Source of the DNA: an uncultured Alistipes sp.
GTDB lineage: Bacteria; Bacteroidota; Bacteroidia; Bacteroidales; Rikenellaceae
Assembly: GCA_900769525.1 (NCBI GenBank)
Contig: CAAGGY010000078.1
Coordinates: 1 to 20,017 of the forward strand
Reading direction: 5' to 3'
DNA: 20,017 nucleotides
The notes beneath the pieces were generated by a model that saw only the letters and a program-made list of their open reading frames with translations, searched no databases and had not been told where the DNA came from. Shown here piece after piece: positions 6,386 through 13,176 of this stretch. The translations under genes were made by a program, and so were the position numbers. Position 1 is the stretch's first letter; every line of letters starts with the position of its first letter.

Positions 6386-8248
6386 ATGAAAAAGATTTTT
6401 AGCATTGTTGCTATTCTCGCTCTCTTCGTAGGCGTAGGTTGCCAGAAGAGTAACAACGAGGTAGAGGGTGGCAAGAGCTCATTTACGCTCGAGCAGACCG
6501 AGGTAGAGGCTACTGCTGAGGGTAGGGATGTAGAGATTAACTACAACATTGAGAACCCACAGAGTGGTGCAGTAGTTCTTACTGAGTGCAAGGACAACTG
6601 GATTAAGAACCTTAGCACAGCGACTTACGGCATGATTAAGTTCACCGTAGCTCCTAACTACAAAAAGGAGGCTCGTGAGACTAAGATTAAGGTGCAGTAC
6701 ACAGCTGTTGAGGGCAACTTCGAGATTGTTGTAAAGCAGGCGGCTTCAGATGTTGAGGCCTTCACCTACGAGATTCTCTCAAACGAGGCTACAGCACTCT
6801 CTATCGAGGTTACCCCTGCAGATAAGGAGACTGCCTTCATCTGCCGTACATACACTAAGGCTCACATGGAGGCGTTCGGCCTTATCTACGACGAGGGTAT
6901 CATCAACTACGACCTCGACGCTATCGCAGATGAGGCTTACGCAGCATCACAGACAACTCTCAACTACTTGCAGAACATCGCACGCAAGGGCGAGGTTATC
7001 GTTGACTTCACTGGTCTTGTGCCAGATACTGAGTATGTAGTTTATTGCTACCACATCGACCTCTCTAAAGGTCAGGCTACCGATTGGAAGGTATACACCG
7101 AGACTATCCGCACAGCTAAGACCGCAACTATTGATGAGAACATCACTATGTCGTTCGAGGTTCACGGCGCTCACATCACACAGACAGTGACAACCGAGAA
7201 CCCTGAGACATACTACTACACTGAGTGCTGGTCTGTGAACGACTTCCAGCGTTACTTCGGCGACAATGCTACACCTGAGGAGATCTTCCCACGCCGCTGG
7301 AACGAGCAGGTGACAATGAAGCGCGATATGGGCTACCAGCCTTCAACTATCATTGCTGACCTCTGCAAGCAGGGCACACAGACTATCGAGTACAACGAAC
7401 TCAAGGGCGATACTGAGTACGTTTTCTACGTATTCGCTATTGATCCTGAGACTGCATTCACCGCTACCGACATCGTCATAAAGAATATTCGCACTGAGAA
7501 CGTTGCTGACTCTGGCGTGACAATCGAGATCGAGGTTAAAAACATCTTCAAGACTACTGCCGATATCTACTTCACTGCAAGCGATCCTAACGCTACATTC
7601 CGTCGAACAGTGCTCACAAAGGCTCAGTACGTGGCTTGTGGCTCAACCGATGCAGAGCGTTTCGCTGCATTCGAGGCTAACGGCTACATCAACAGCTACA
7701 CAGCTACTGGCTCGACAGATATCAACTACACTAAAGGTGAGCCAGGTGTAACATTCGTTGCATTGGCATTTGGTGTTGATGGCGAGACTCCTAACACTCG
7801 CATCTTCGCTAAGGAGTTCACATTTATGTCAGATGTTCCTGGTACTTCAAACATCACATTCTCATACACTAAGCACTACAACCTCGCTGAGGTTGCTGCC
7901 ATCGACGCTGATAACTGGGGCAACTACACAGAATACGAGAACTACGCTCTTGTGCCTATGACAATCAACGGCGTTCAGGAGGGAGACCAGGTATACTACA
8001 TGGTTGACACTCGTGTAATCGACTGGCAGAAGGAGTCACAGTGGTTGGCTGAGGTAGCACAGGAGAAGAACCTCAAGAACCTCTACCACAACTGCTACTT
8101 CACACTCGAGTATGGCAAGGAGTACACTATCGTTGCTGTGGCTAAGGATAAGAATGGCAACTTGGGTACACTCTACCTCGAGGAGATGATTGTATACGAG
8201 AGCGACTCAGTAGACGCATCGTCATATAGCTACGTTGAGGTTAAGTAA
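6386..8248 (+). CDS. Lipoprotein with BACON-like domain and Ig/FN3-like repeats
   Basis: 620 residues. Seen: signal peptide MKKIFSIVAILALFVGVG with Cys19 (VGVGC); a BACON-like segment (about 27-118) with Trp72, a KKEAR turn and the closing strand FEIVVKQ; then roughly four beta-rich repeats (about 125-243, 250-370, 377-480, 488-605). The first two contain the FN3-style tyrosine-corner text LVPDTEYVVYCYHID and LKGDTEYVFYVFAID, and the last has EYGKEYTIVAVAKD. Such multi-Ig lipoproteins are usually cell-surface binding or scaffold proteins in Bacteroidota; no enzyme motif is visible. The gene starts 27 bases after its upstream neighbour, with no promoter box between, and ends just before the strong hairpin at 8250-8313, so the two are probably cotranscribed. 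The lipoprotein call is strong, repeat boundaries are approximate, function unknown. Confidence 0.85.
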   Translation: MKKIFSIVAILALFVGVGCQKSNNEVEGGKSSFTLEQTEVEATAEGRDVEINYNIENPQSGAVVLTECKDNWIKNLSTATYGMIKFTVAPNYKKEARETKIKVQYTAVEGNFEIVVKQAASDVEAFTYEILSNEATALSIEVTPADKETAFICRTYTKAHMEAFGLIYDEGIINYDLDAIADEAYAASQTTLNYLQNIARKGEVIVDFTGLVPDTEYVVYCYHIDLSKGQATDWKVYTETIRTAKTATIDENITMSFEVHGAHITQTVTTENPETYYYTECWSVNDFQRYFGDNATPEEIFPRRWNEQVTMKRDMGYQPSTIIADLCKQGTQTIEYNELKGDTEYVFYVFAIDPETAFTATDIVIKNIRTENVADSGVTIEIEVKNIFKTTADIYFTASDPNATFRRTVLTKAQYVACGSTDAERFAAFEANGYINSYTATGSTDINYTKGEPGVTFVALAFGVDGETPNTRIFAKEFTFMSDVPGTSNITFSYTKHYNLAEVAAIDADNWGNYTEYENYALVPMTINGVQEGDQVYYMVDTRVIDWQKESQWLAEVAQEKNLKNLYHNCYFTLEYGKEYTIVAVAKDKNGNLGTLYLEEMIVYESDSVDASSYSYVEVK

Positions 8249-8249
8249 T

Positions 8250-8313
8250 TACCTTATATAAATAATAAGTAAGGGGCAAGGCTTAGGCTTTGCCCCTTAT
8301 TTTATATAAGGTA
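8250..8313. terminator. Nested double inverted repeat, strong terminator
   Basis: Seen: an inner GC-rich hairpin (8271-8282 with 8287-8298, stem AAGGGGCAAGGC, loop TTAG) enclosed by a separate perfect 13-base AT-rich inverted repeat TACCTTATATAAA (8250-8262) and its complement (8301-8313). T-rich sequence follows the inner stem. It lies directly after the stop of the second lipoprotein gene, and the -33 element of the next gene begins at its right edge. Confidence 0.8.
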
Positions 8314-8343
8314 TTGATATATCGCAATTTTTATATAACTTTG
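8314..8343 (+). promoter_or_regulatory. Predicted promoter of the third lipoprotein gene
   Basis: Seen: TTG (8314-8316), 19 bases, TAACTTTG (8336-8343). Transcription would start near 8348, with a leader of about 30 bases before the ATG at 8381. The -33 element starts right after the outer arm of the upstream terminator, so a cruciform there could interfere with the promoter. Confidence 0.7.
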
Positions 8344-8380
8344 TGGCTCGGTTAGGACAATAATCAAAAACTATAACACA

Positions 8381-9730
8381 ATGAGAAACCTTTTTACAGC
8401 TCTCGCTTTGTGCTTCGTAATGCTATTTGTAGCATGCGAGAAATCCGAGGGCGATGCAAAAATGCATCTTAAGATTACATCTGAGCAGACCATAACGATG
8501 GAGGCAGATGGTGGCAACGTAGCAATTACATATAGCATACTCGACCCTATCGATGGTCAAAGTGTCGAGGCTGAGGTTATTAGTGGCTCAGAGATGATTA
8601 AGCAGATTACAACACCTGCCACAGGAGTTATCATTGCAGAGGTTAAGGAGAATAAAGGCTCACAGCGTGTAGCCGTTATCGAGATTAGCTACGGCTCTGA
8701 GTCGGCAAACATCACTATTCAGCAGAAGAGTGGCGGTAATGGTGGTAATGGTGGCAATGGTGGCAACAACGATAATAGTGAGGCAGATGTAGAGTTTGCG
8801 GCTGAGTGTATTGATGGCTACTACTATGGCGAGAAGTATGGCGAGGGCACAGACCGCTACGCCTTCTTCCTCTCGGATCAGGGCCTTAACAATGGCGGCC
8901 AGGCATATCCAAACGGCACATACTACTATATCGACTGCTTTGCGCCAGCCGATAAGAGCCTCACACTCCCACTTGGCACCTACACTTTCGACAAGTCGAA
9001 TAGTGGCAAGGCATACTCTATCAACAGCGAGAATAGTCAGCTTATCCTTACTGGCGACAGCGTTGAGTCGACAGATACTAAGTATATGACAGATGCAAAG
9101 ATGGTTGTATCGGCAAATAAGATTGTCCTCGAGGCAACTATCGACGGCAAACTCCATAAGGTGACATTCTTTGGTAGCCTTGAGCTTGAGGATGTAAGCG
9201 GTGAGAATCCCGATAATGGCGGCAATGGCAACGACGACCCAACAGGTGGTCAGGATGGTCAGGCTCAGTCGACACTCGAGGGTGACCGTCACGTGACATT
9301 CGATGGCGAGCACCGTGCAAAGTGGGGCTACGAGGGTGACTACTGGCAGACAGGCTACTCGAACTACACTATCTACATTATGAACAAGTCGGGTGGCTAT
9401 GTCTATGGCGACACCTTGCAGTTTGACCTTATCACAGACAATAGCTCTAAAGATGGCAAGTTTGCTGGCAAGTACACCATCTCCGACACACCAGGCAAGA
9501 TGGTTATGATGGCTGGCTTCACAAATAAGTATGCTCAGGCCGTAGGTAGCTGGTTTTACGAGTATGGCGGTGGATCAGCAAGTGGCTATAAAAACTATGC
9601 GATGATTAAGAGCGGTAGCGCCGAGTTTATCGACAATGGCGACGGCACACACACCGTAAAGCTCGATGGCCGTGACTACAAGGGCAACAAAATCACCTGC
9701 AACTGGACAGGCGTAATCGAGGAGGACTAA
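8381..9730 (+). CDS. BACON-like lipoprotein, paralogue of the gene at 4838
   Basis: 449 residues. Seen: signal peptide MRNLFTALALCFVMLFVA with Cys19 (LFVAC); one Ig/BACON-like segment (about 28-116) lacking the usual Trp but keeping the SQRVAVIEISYG turn and closing ITIQQ strand; a flexible GGN-repeat linker (118-132); then two related beta modules, about 140-268 and 298-444, split by a second Gly/Asn/Asp linker (274-294). Module 1 has AFFLSDQG, YPNGTYYYID, LGTYTFD and NKIVLEATIDGKLHKVTFFG; module 2 has FAGKYTISD and FIDNGDGTHTVKLDGRDYKGNKITCNWTG. The same landmarks occur in order in the 4838 gene, which has an extra BACON domain and no Gly linkers. Probably a surface-anchored binding protein; ligand unknown. 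Own promoter, and a terminator at 9758. Confidence 0.85.
   Translation: MRNLFTALALCFVMLFVACEKSEGDAKMHLKITSEQTITMEADGGNVAITYSILDPIDGQSVEAEVISGSEMIKQITTPATGVIIAEVKENKGSQRVAVIEISYGSESANITIQQKSGGNGGNGGNGGNNDNSEADVEFAAECIDGYYYGEKYGEGTDRYAFFLSDQGLNNGGQAYPNGTYYYIDCFAPADKSLTLPLGTYTFDKSNSGKAYSINSENSQLILTGDSVESTDTKYMTDAKMVVSANKIVLEATIDGKLHKVTFFGSLELEDVSGENPDNGGNGNDDPTGGQDGQAQSTLEGDRHVTFDGEHRAKWGYEGDYWQTGYSNYTIYIMNKSGGYVYGDTLQFDLITDNSSKDGKFAGKYTISDTPGKMVMMAGFTNKYAQAVGSWFYEYGGGSASGYKNYAMIKSGSAEFIDNGDGTHTVKLDGRDYKGNKITCNWTGVIEED
8732..8767 (+). repeat. Short in-gene tandem repeat (four 9-base units encoding Gly-Gly-Asn)
   Basis: Seen: four consecutive 9-base units of the form GGYGGYAAY encode the GGN linker of the third lipoprotein. 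A repeat with a period divisible by three could gain or lose units without a frameshift, changing linker length. Variation between strains is inference. Confidence 0.8.
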
Positions 9731-9757
9731 CCCAAACTTAGACTCGATATTTCATCG

Positions 9758-9792
9758 GAGCACTCGTTTTTGACGGGTGCTCTATTTGTTTG
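9758..9792 (+). terminator. Terminator after the third lipoprotein gene
   Basis: Seen: GAGCACTCG (9758-9766) pairs with CGGGTGCTC (9774-9782), nine pairs including one G-T, loop of seven bases, followed by TATTTGTTT. It lies 28 bases after the stop codon and upstream of the rpsP promoter. Confidence 0.7.
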
Positions 9793-9847
9793 ATATAGAC
9801 GATTTTCGACTAAATCTGCATAGAGAGGTAAAAAAAGTGTAAAAACT

Positions 9848-9878
9848 TTTGTCATTCAGAAAATTGTACGTATATTTG
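9848..9878 (+). promoter_or_regulatory. Predicted rpsP promoter
   Basis: Seen: TTTG (9848-9851), exactly 19 bases, TATATTTG (9871-9878), a textbook Bacteroidota promoter and the closest to consensus in this window, fitting a ribosomal protein gene. Transcription would start near 9883, leaving a leader of about 58 bases. Confidence 0.8.
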
Positions 9879-9888
9879 CACGCTTAAA

Positions 9889-9923
9889 AACCCAAATGGG
9901 TTATGCGTAATTAATTTTTAACC
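9889..9923 (+). other. Two mutually exclusive small hairpins in the rpsP leader
   Basis: Seen: AACCC (9889-9893) can pair with GGGTT (9898-9902) around an AAAT loop. Alternatively GGTTA (9899-9903) can pair with TAACC (9919-9923). The two share bases, so only one can form. The stems are only five pairs; a regulatory role is speculative. Confidence 0.3.
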
Positions 9924-9941
9924 AATAAATTTTATAGCAAA

Positions 9942-10472
9942 ATGGCTGTTAAAATTCGTTTGGCACGTCACGGTAAGAAGGGTTATGCTTTCTACCACAT
10001 CGTTGCCGCAGATAGCAGAGCGCCACGTGATGGTAAGTTCATCGAGAAGTTGGGTACTTACAACCCTAACACGAATCCTGCTACAATCGATTTGAAGTTC
10101 GACCGAGCTTTGGATTGGTTACTTAAGGGCGCACAACCTACAGACACTTGTCGAGCAATCCTCTCGTACAAGGGCGTATTGTATAAGAAGCACCTTTTGG
10201 GTGGTGTAGCTAAGGGCGCATTCACTGAGGCTGAGGCTGAGGCAAAGTTCAACGTATGGGCTACTGAGAAGCAGAACAAGATCGATGCTAAGAGCAACAA
10301 GCTCGCATCTGACGCTACTGCTGCTAAGAAGGCTCAGCTTGCTGCCGAGACTAAGGTTAAGGAGGATCGTGCTGCTGCTATCGCTGAGAAGAAGGCTGCT
10401 GCCGCTGCTGAGGCTGCTGCACAGGCTGCTGAGGCTGCTGAGGCACCTGCAGAGGAGAGCACTGAGGCTTAA
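9942..10472 (+). CDS. rpsP: 30S ribosomal protein S16, with alanine-rich C-terminal extension
   Basis: 176 residues. Seen: MAVKIRLARHGKKGYAFYHIVAADSRAPRDGKFIEKLGTYNP, the unmistakable S16 start, with the core ending around residue 85. After residue 90 come a lysine-rich stretch and a tail almost entirely Ala, Glu and Lys (about 110-176), predicted helical or flexible. Known: S16 binds 16S rRNA in the 30S body and is needed for 30S assembly; E. coli S16 is 82 residues, and extended S16 proteins are common in Bacteroidota. The rimM gene starts 14 bases after the stop, a conserved rpsP-rimM pairing. It is driven by a near-consensus promoter, with a leader of about 58 bases. Identity is certain; what the tail does is unknown. 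Confidence 0.98.
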   Translation: MAVKIRLARHGKKGYAFYHIVAADSRAPRDGKFIEKLGTYNPNTNPATIDLKFDRALDWLLKGAQPTDTCRAILSYKGVLYKKHLLGGVAKGAFTEAEAEAKFNVWATEKQNKIDAKSNKLASDATAAKKAQLAAETKVKEDRAAAIAEKKAAAAAEAAAQAAEAAEAPAEESTEA

Positions 10473-10486
10473 TCCATCAAGGTGTT

Positions 10487-10984
10487 ATGATCGCCGTGGG
10501 ACGTATAGGCCGTTTATTCGGCTCCGATGGCGGAGTGATGATCTCACTCTTTGCTACGTTCCCCGACGATTTCACAATCGAGGAACCGCTATTTGTCGTC
10601 ATCGACGGATTGGCGGTTCCTATTTTTTGCTCTTCGTTTGAGCGTCGTGGACAGTCGGGAGCTGTAGCCCACTTCGACGATATCGACACCTCACGTCGTG
10701 CTGAGGATTTCCTCGTTGGCCACGAGATATTCGTTGAGGAGGAGGAGTCGGAGGAGGATGACGACGAGTTCTATATGGAGGACCTCATAGGCTTCACCGC
10801 CATTGTCGACAAGCGCAAGGGTACTATCAGCGACTACTACGACAACGAGGCAAACCCTCTGTTCGAGATTACACTCGACGATCACCAGCACCTCATCCCC
10901 GCTACCGAGGAGTTTATAGCTCACATCGACTTCGAGCAACGCACAATCAAGTTTGTGCTTCCCGAGGGATTGCTTGATTTGTAG
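10487..10984 (+). CDS. rimM: Ribosome maturation factor RimM
   Basis: 165 residues. Seen: the N-terminal beta-barrel start MIAVGRIGRLFGSDGGVMI, then an acidic run EEEESEEDDDEFY (about 86-98) in the linker, then the C-terminal PRC-barrel-like part with EDLIGFTAIVD, NPLFEI, HLIPATEEFIAHID and the family-typical ending LPEGLLDL. Known: RimM binds S19 and helps mature the 3' domain of 16S rRNA in the 30S subunit. The position directly after rpsP matches the common order rpsP-rimM; trmD and rplS, which often follow, are absent here and replaced by a terminator. The N-terminal glycine motif is GSDGGV rather than the more usual GVRGEV type, and overall conservation is modest, but the paired motifs make the call secure. 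Confidence 0.93.
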   Translation: MIAVGRIGRLFGSDGGVMISLFATFPDDFTIEEPLFVVIDGLAVPIFCSSFERRGQSGAVAHFDDIDTSRRAEDFLVGHEIFVEEEESEEDDDEFYMEDLIGFTAIVDKRKGTISDYYDNEANPLFEITLDDHQHLIPATEEFIAHIDFEQRTIKFVLPEGLLDL

Positions 10985-10994
10985 ATTGACACAT

Positions 10995-11017
10995 AGAGGA
11001 GGGCGACCTCCTTTTTT
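10995..11017 (+). terminator. Terminator after rpsP-rimM
   Basis: Seen: AGGAGG (10997-11002), tetraloop GCGA (GNRA type), CCTCCT (11007-11012), followed by a run of Ts to 11017. It begins about 10 bases after the rimM stop, a compact intrinsic terminator ending the two-gene operon. Confidence 0.8.
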
Positions 11018-11032
11018 CATGTTTATACACAC

Positions 11033-11065
11033 GCACAATTAGAGTTGTGCAGAAAAATATTTTTG
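11033..11065 (+). promoter_or_regulatory. Inverted repeat and -7-like box upstream of the DUF389 gene
   Basis: Seen: GCACAA (11033-11038) and TTGTGC (11045-11050) form a perfect 6-base inverted repeat around TTAGAG. Eight bases later is TATTTTTG (11058-11065), fitting TAnnTTTG. No TTG lies at the expected -33 distance; the inverted repeat occupies that interval instead, so an operator role is conceivable. The start codon is 22 bases after the box. Confidence 0.4.
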
Positions 11066-11087
11066 AGCAAGAGACGTAACTACAACT

Positions 11088-12428
11088 ATGGGTATAATAA
11101 AGGAGTTAAGCAACACATTCAAAGCCGCAATCAACCTTACTGGGCACATAGATACAGAGGCTGCCGAGCGTTCAATACGAAACAATATATTCTTTAAAGG
11201 TCCAAATGCCTGGATCTTAGCAATTGCCATCATCATTGCCTCTGTTGGTCTTAATGTCAACGCCATACCTGTTGTCATAGGTGCGATGTTGATATCTCCA
11301 CTTATGGGCCCTATATTTGGATTAGGTCTTGGCTTAGGTGTAAGCGACGTAGAGCTGATGAAGTCATCGGGAAAGAATCTCTTTGTGATGGTGATGATCA
11401 GTCTTACCGCCTCATTCCTATACTTTGTTATCACGCCACTGAGCCTGACAAACCCAACAGAGCTATTGGCTCGTACCAACCCTACTATCTACGATGTTCT
11501 CATAGCGTTGTTTGGTGGTTTCGCAGGCATCTTAGAGCAGAGCAGTAAAGATAAGGGTACTGTATTTGCTGGTGTAGCCATTGCCACAGCCCTTATGCCA
11601 CCACTCTGCACTGCAGGTTTTGGATTGGCAAGTGGTAATCTATCCTACTTCTTTGGTGCACTATACCTATTCTTTATCAACTGCCTATTCATCATGCTTG
11701 CCACCTACCTTAGTGTCAAGTATTTAGACTTCCGACAGACAGAGTTTAAGGATGTAAGCACAGGACGAAAGACAAAGCGCATAATCACCATTCTAATTAT
11801 ATTGTTCACCGCACCAAGTATCTGGTCTGCAGTAACTCTCATTCATCAAAATCGCTTTGAGGAGAGTGCATTAGCATTTGTGGAGCACTCTAAGAGCTAC
11901 GGCAAGAGCTTTATGTATAACTACAAAATCGACCACTCAAATGGCTCGGTAGTAGAACTCTTCTTTACGGGCGATGCTCTCGATGAAAACACCAAACAGA
12001 CTATATATCAAACCGCAGCTCGATACAACATCAAGCAGGAGCAGATATGTATCAATGACCATACTACAACTGAGGATGTGAGTGATAACGAGTTAGTTCG
12101 GGAGATATACAGTCGCATGGATCAAGAGATTGCTATGCGTGATAACGAAATTAAGCGTTTGACTGCTGAGCTTGAGGCACAACAACACAATGATATCCCT
12201 TACTCACAAATTGCTCGTGAGATAAAAGCTACCTACCCATCTATCAACGAGGTACATATCACCTACGGCGAGCATATTGCAGATAGTGATACCGAAAACC
12301 ATCAGCACTCTACAATTGTGGCGATTGTTGCAAGTAGACGCTTAGTGGACTCTGACAAGAACAAATTACAAGAGTGGCTTAAGGTGCGCCTTAATAGCGA
12401 AAATCTAATTCTTATCGACCTCTCATAG
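11088..12428 (+). CDS. DUF389-family membrane protein
   Basis: 446 residues. Seen: a short polar N-terminus, a hydrophobic block of about seven helices (roughly 42-62, 65-85, 97-118, 138-155, 160-180, 187-208, 230-250) with the family-typical NAIPVVIGAMLISPLMGPIFGLGLGLG (58-84) and GVAIATALMPPLCTAGFGLASG, then a polar C-terminal domain of about 190 residues with a likely coiled coil (about 345-370, MDQEIAMRDNEIKRLTAELEAQ). Known: DUF389 (TIGR00341/TIGR00271-type) proteins are widespread and of unproven function. The C-terminal domain is longer than in minimal family members and could be a soluble sensory or oligomerisation part; that is inference. Single gene between the rimM terminator and the folE promoter. 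The family call is strong, the biochemical role unknown. Confidence 0.9.
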   Translation: MGIIKELSNTFKAAINLTGHIDTEAAERSIRNNIFFKGPNAWILAIAIIIASVGLNVNAIPVVIGAMLISPLMGPIFGLGLGLGVSDVELMKSSGKNLFVMVMISLTASFLYFVITPLSLTNPTELLARTNPTIYDVLIALFGGFAGILEQSSKDKGTVFAGVAIATALMPPLCTAGFGLASGNLSYFFGALYLFFINCLFIMLATYLSVKYLDFRQTEFKDVSTGRKTKRIITILIILFTAPSIWSAVTLIHQNRFEESALAFVEHSKSYGKSFMYNYKIDHSNGSVVELFFTGDALDENTKQTIYQTAARYNIKQEQICINDHTTTEDVSDNELVREIYSRMDQEIAMRDNEIKRLTAELEAQQHNDIPYSQIAREIKATYPSINEVHITYGEHIADSDTENHQHSTIVAIVASRRLVDSDKNKLQEWLKVRLNSENLILIDLS

Positions 12429-12511
12429 AGGCTATTTGGAGTTAGACTGCTGATATAGACTATAAATTCATAGACAAAAAATGGGTTTGCAATAGTTTTA
12501 TCACCACAAAC

Positions 12512-12542
12512 TTGCAGATTCACTTTAAATTATCTACTTTTG
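12512..12542 (+). promoter_or_regulatory. Predicted folE promoter
   Basis: Seen: TTG (12512-12514), 20 bases, TACTTTTG (12535-12542). Transcription would start near 12547, leaving a leader of only about 15 bases before the ATG at 12562. The rest of the 133-base gap after the DUF389 gene shows no gene and no clear terminator. Confidence 0.6.
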
Positions 12543-12561
12543 CTAAATAATATATAGAGAT

Positions 12562-13164
12562 ATGAGCGAGATAATTACAAACTACAAGAGAGAGGATATA
12601 TACAATCAGGAGAAGATCGATGAGCTAATGGTCCACTATCGTGAGATTCTTCGTCTTTTAGGTGAGGATCCTGAGCGTGAGGGTCTTATCAAGACTCCTG
12701 AGCGTGTAGCTAAGGCTATGTCGTTTATCACTAAGGGCTATGCTCAGGACCCTATCGAGATTCTACGCTCGGCAATATTCAAGGAGGAGTATCAGCAGAT
12801 GGTACTTGTCAAGGATATCGAGCTCTTCTCGGTATGTGAGCACCACATGCTCCCATTCATTGGCAAGGCCCACGTTGCCTACATCCCTAATGGCTATATC
12901 ACTGGCCTCTCGAAGATTGCACGTGTTGTAGAGTGCTTTGCCCGCAGACTTCAGGTGCAGGAGCGTCTTACTGTGCAGATTCGTGATAGCATTCAGCAGG
13001 CTCTCAACCCACTCGGCGTTGCCGTAGTTATTGAGGCGAGCCACACCTGCATGCAGATGCGTGGTGTAGAGAAGCAGCGCTCGGTGACAACGACATCGGC
13101 ATTTACAGGTTGCTTCCTCTCGGATCCACGTACTCGTGACGAGTTTATGCAGCTTATTAAATAG
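12562..13164 (+). CDS. folE: GTP cyclohydrolase I (type IA)
   Basis: 200 residues, normal length. Seen: GLIKTPERVAKAM (41-53), the zinc-site segment SVCEHHMLPFIGKAHVAYIPNG (90-111) with Cys92 and His95, TGLSKIARVVECFARRLQVQERLT (114-137), and SHTCMQMRGVEKQRSVTTTSAFTG (160-183) with the third zinc ligand Cys163. All catalytic and zinc residues of the E. coli enzyme have counterparts. Known: it converts GTP to 7,8-dihydroneopterin triphosphate and formate, the entry step of tetrahydrofolate synthesis and of queuosine-type deazapurine synthesis; it works as a cytoplasmic decamer. Only 12 bases separate it from mnmA, with no promoter between, so the two are probably cotranscribed. Identity is certain. 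Confidence 0.98.
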   Translation: MSEIITNYKREDIYNQEKIDELMVHYREILRLLGEDPEREGLIKTPERVAKAMSFITKGYAQDPIEILRSAIFKEEYQQMVLVKDIELFSVCEHHMLPFIGKAHVAYIPNGYITGLSKIARVVECFARRLQVQERLTVQIRDSIQQALNPLGVAVVIEASHTCMQMRGVEKQRSVTTTSAFTGCFLSDPRTRDEFMQLIK

Positions 13165-13176
13165 TAGCTGGCGCAG

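Noticed and set aside
8660..9313. Long open frame (217 codons) on the reverse strand inside the third lipoprotein gene
   Set aside because: It lies wholly antisense to a well-supported lipoprotein with signal peptide and paralogue. Its translation shows no domain and it has no promoter box; it arises from codon bias of the real gene.
4838..9730. Polysaccharide-utilisation locus
   Set aside because: No SusC/SusD pair, glycoside hydrolase or hybrid two-component regulator accompanies the lipoproteins, so the label is not justified within this window.
11039..11479. 146-codon reverse frame opposite the 5' end of the DUF389 gene
   Set aside because: Overlaps conserved membrane helices on the other strand; no recognisable protein.
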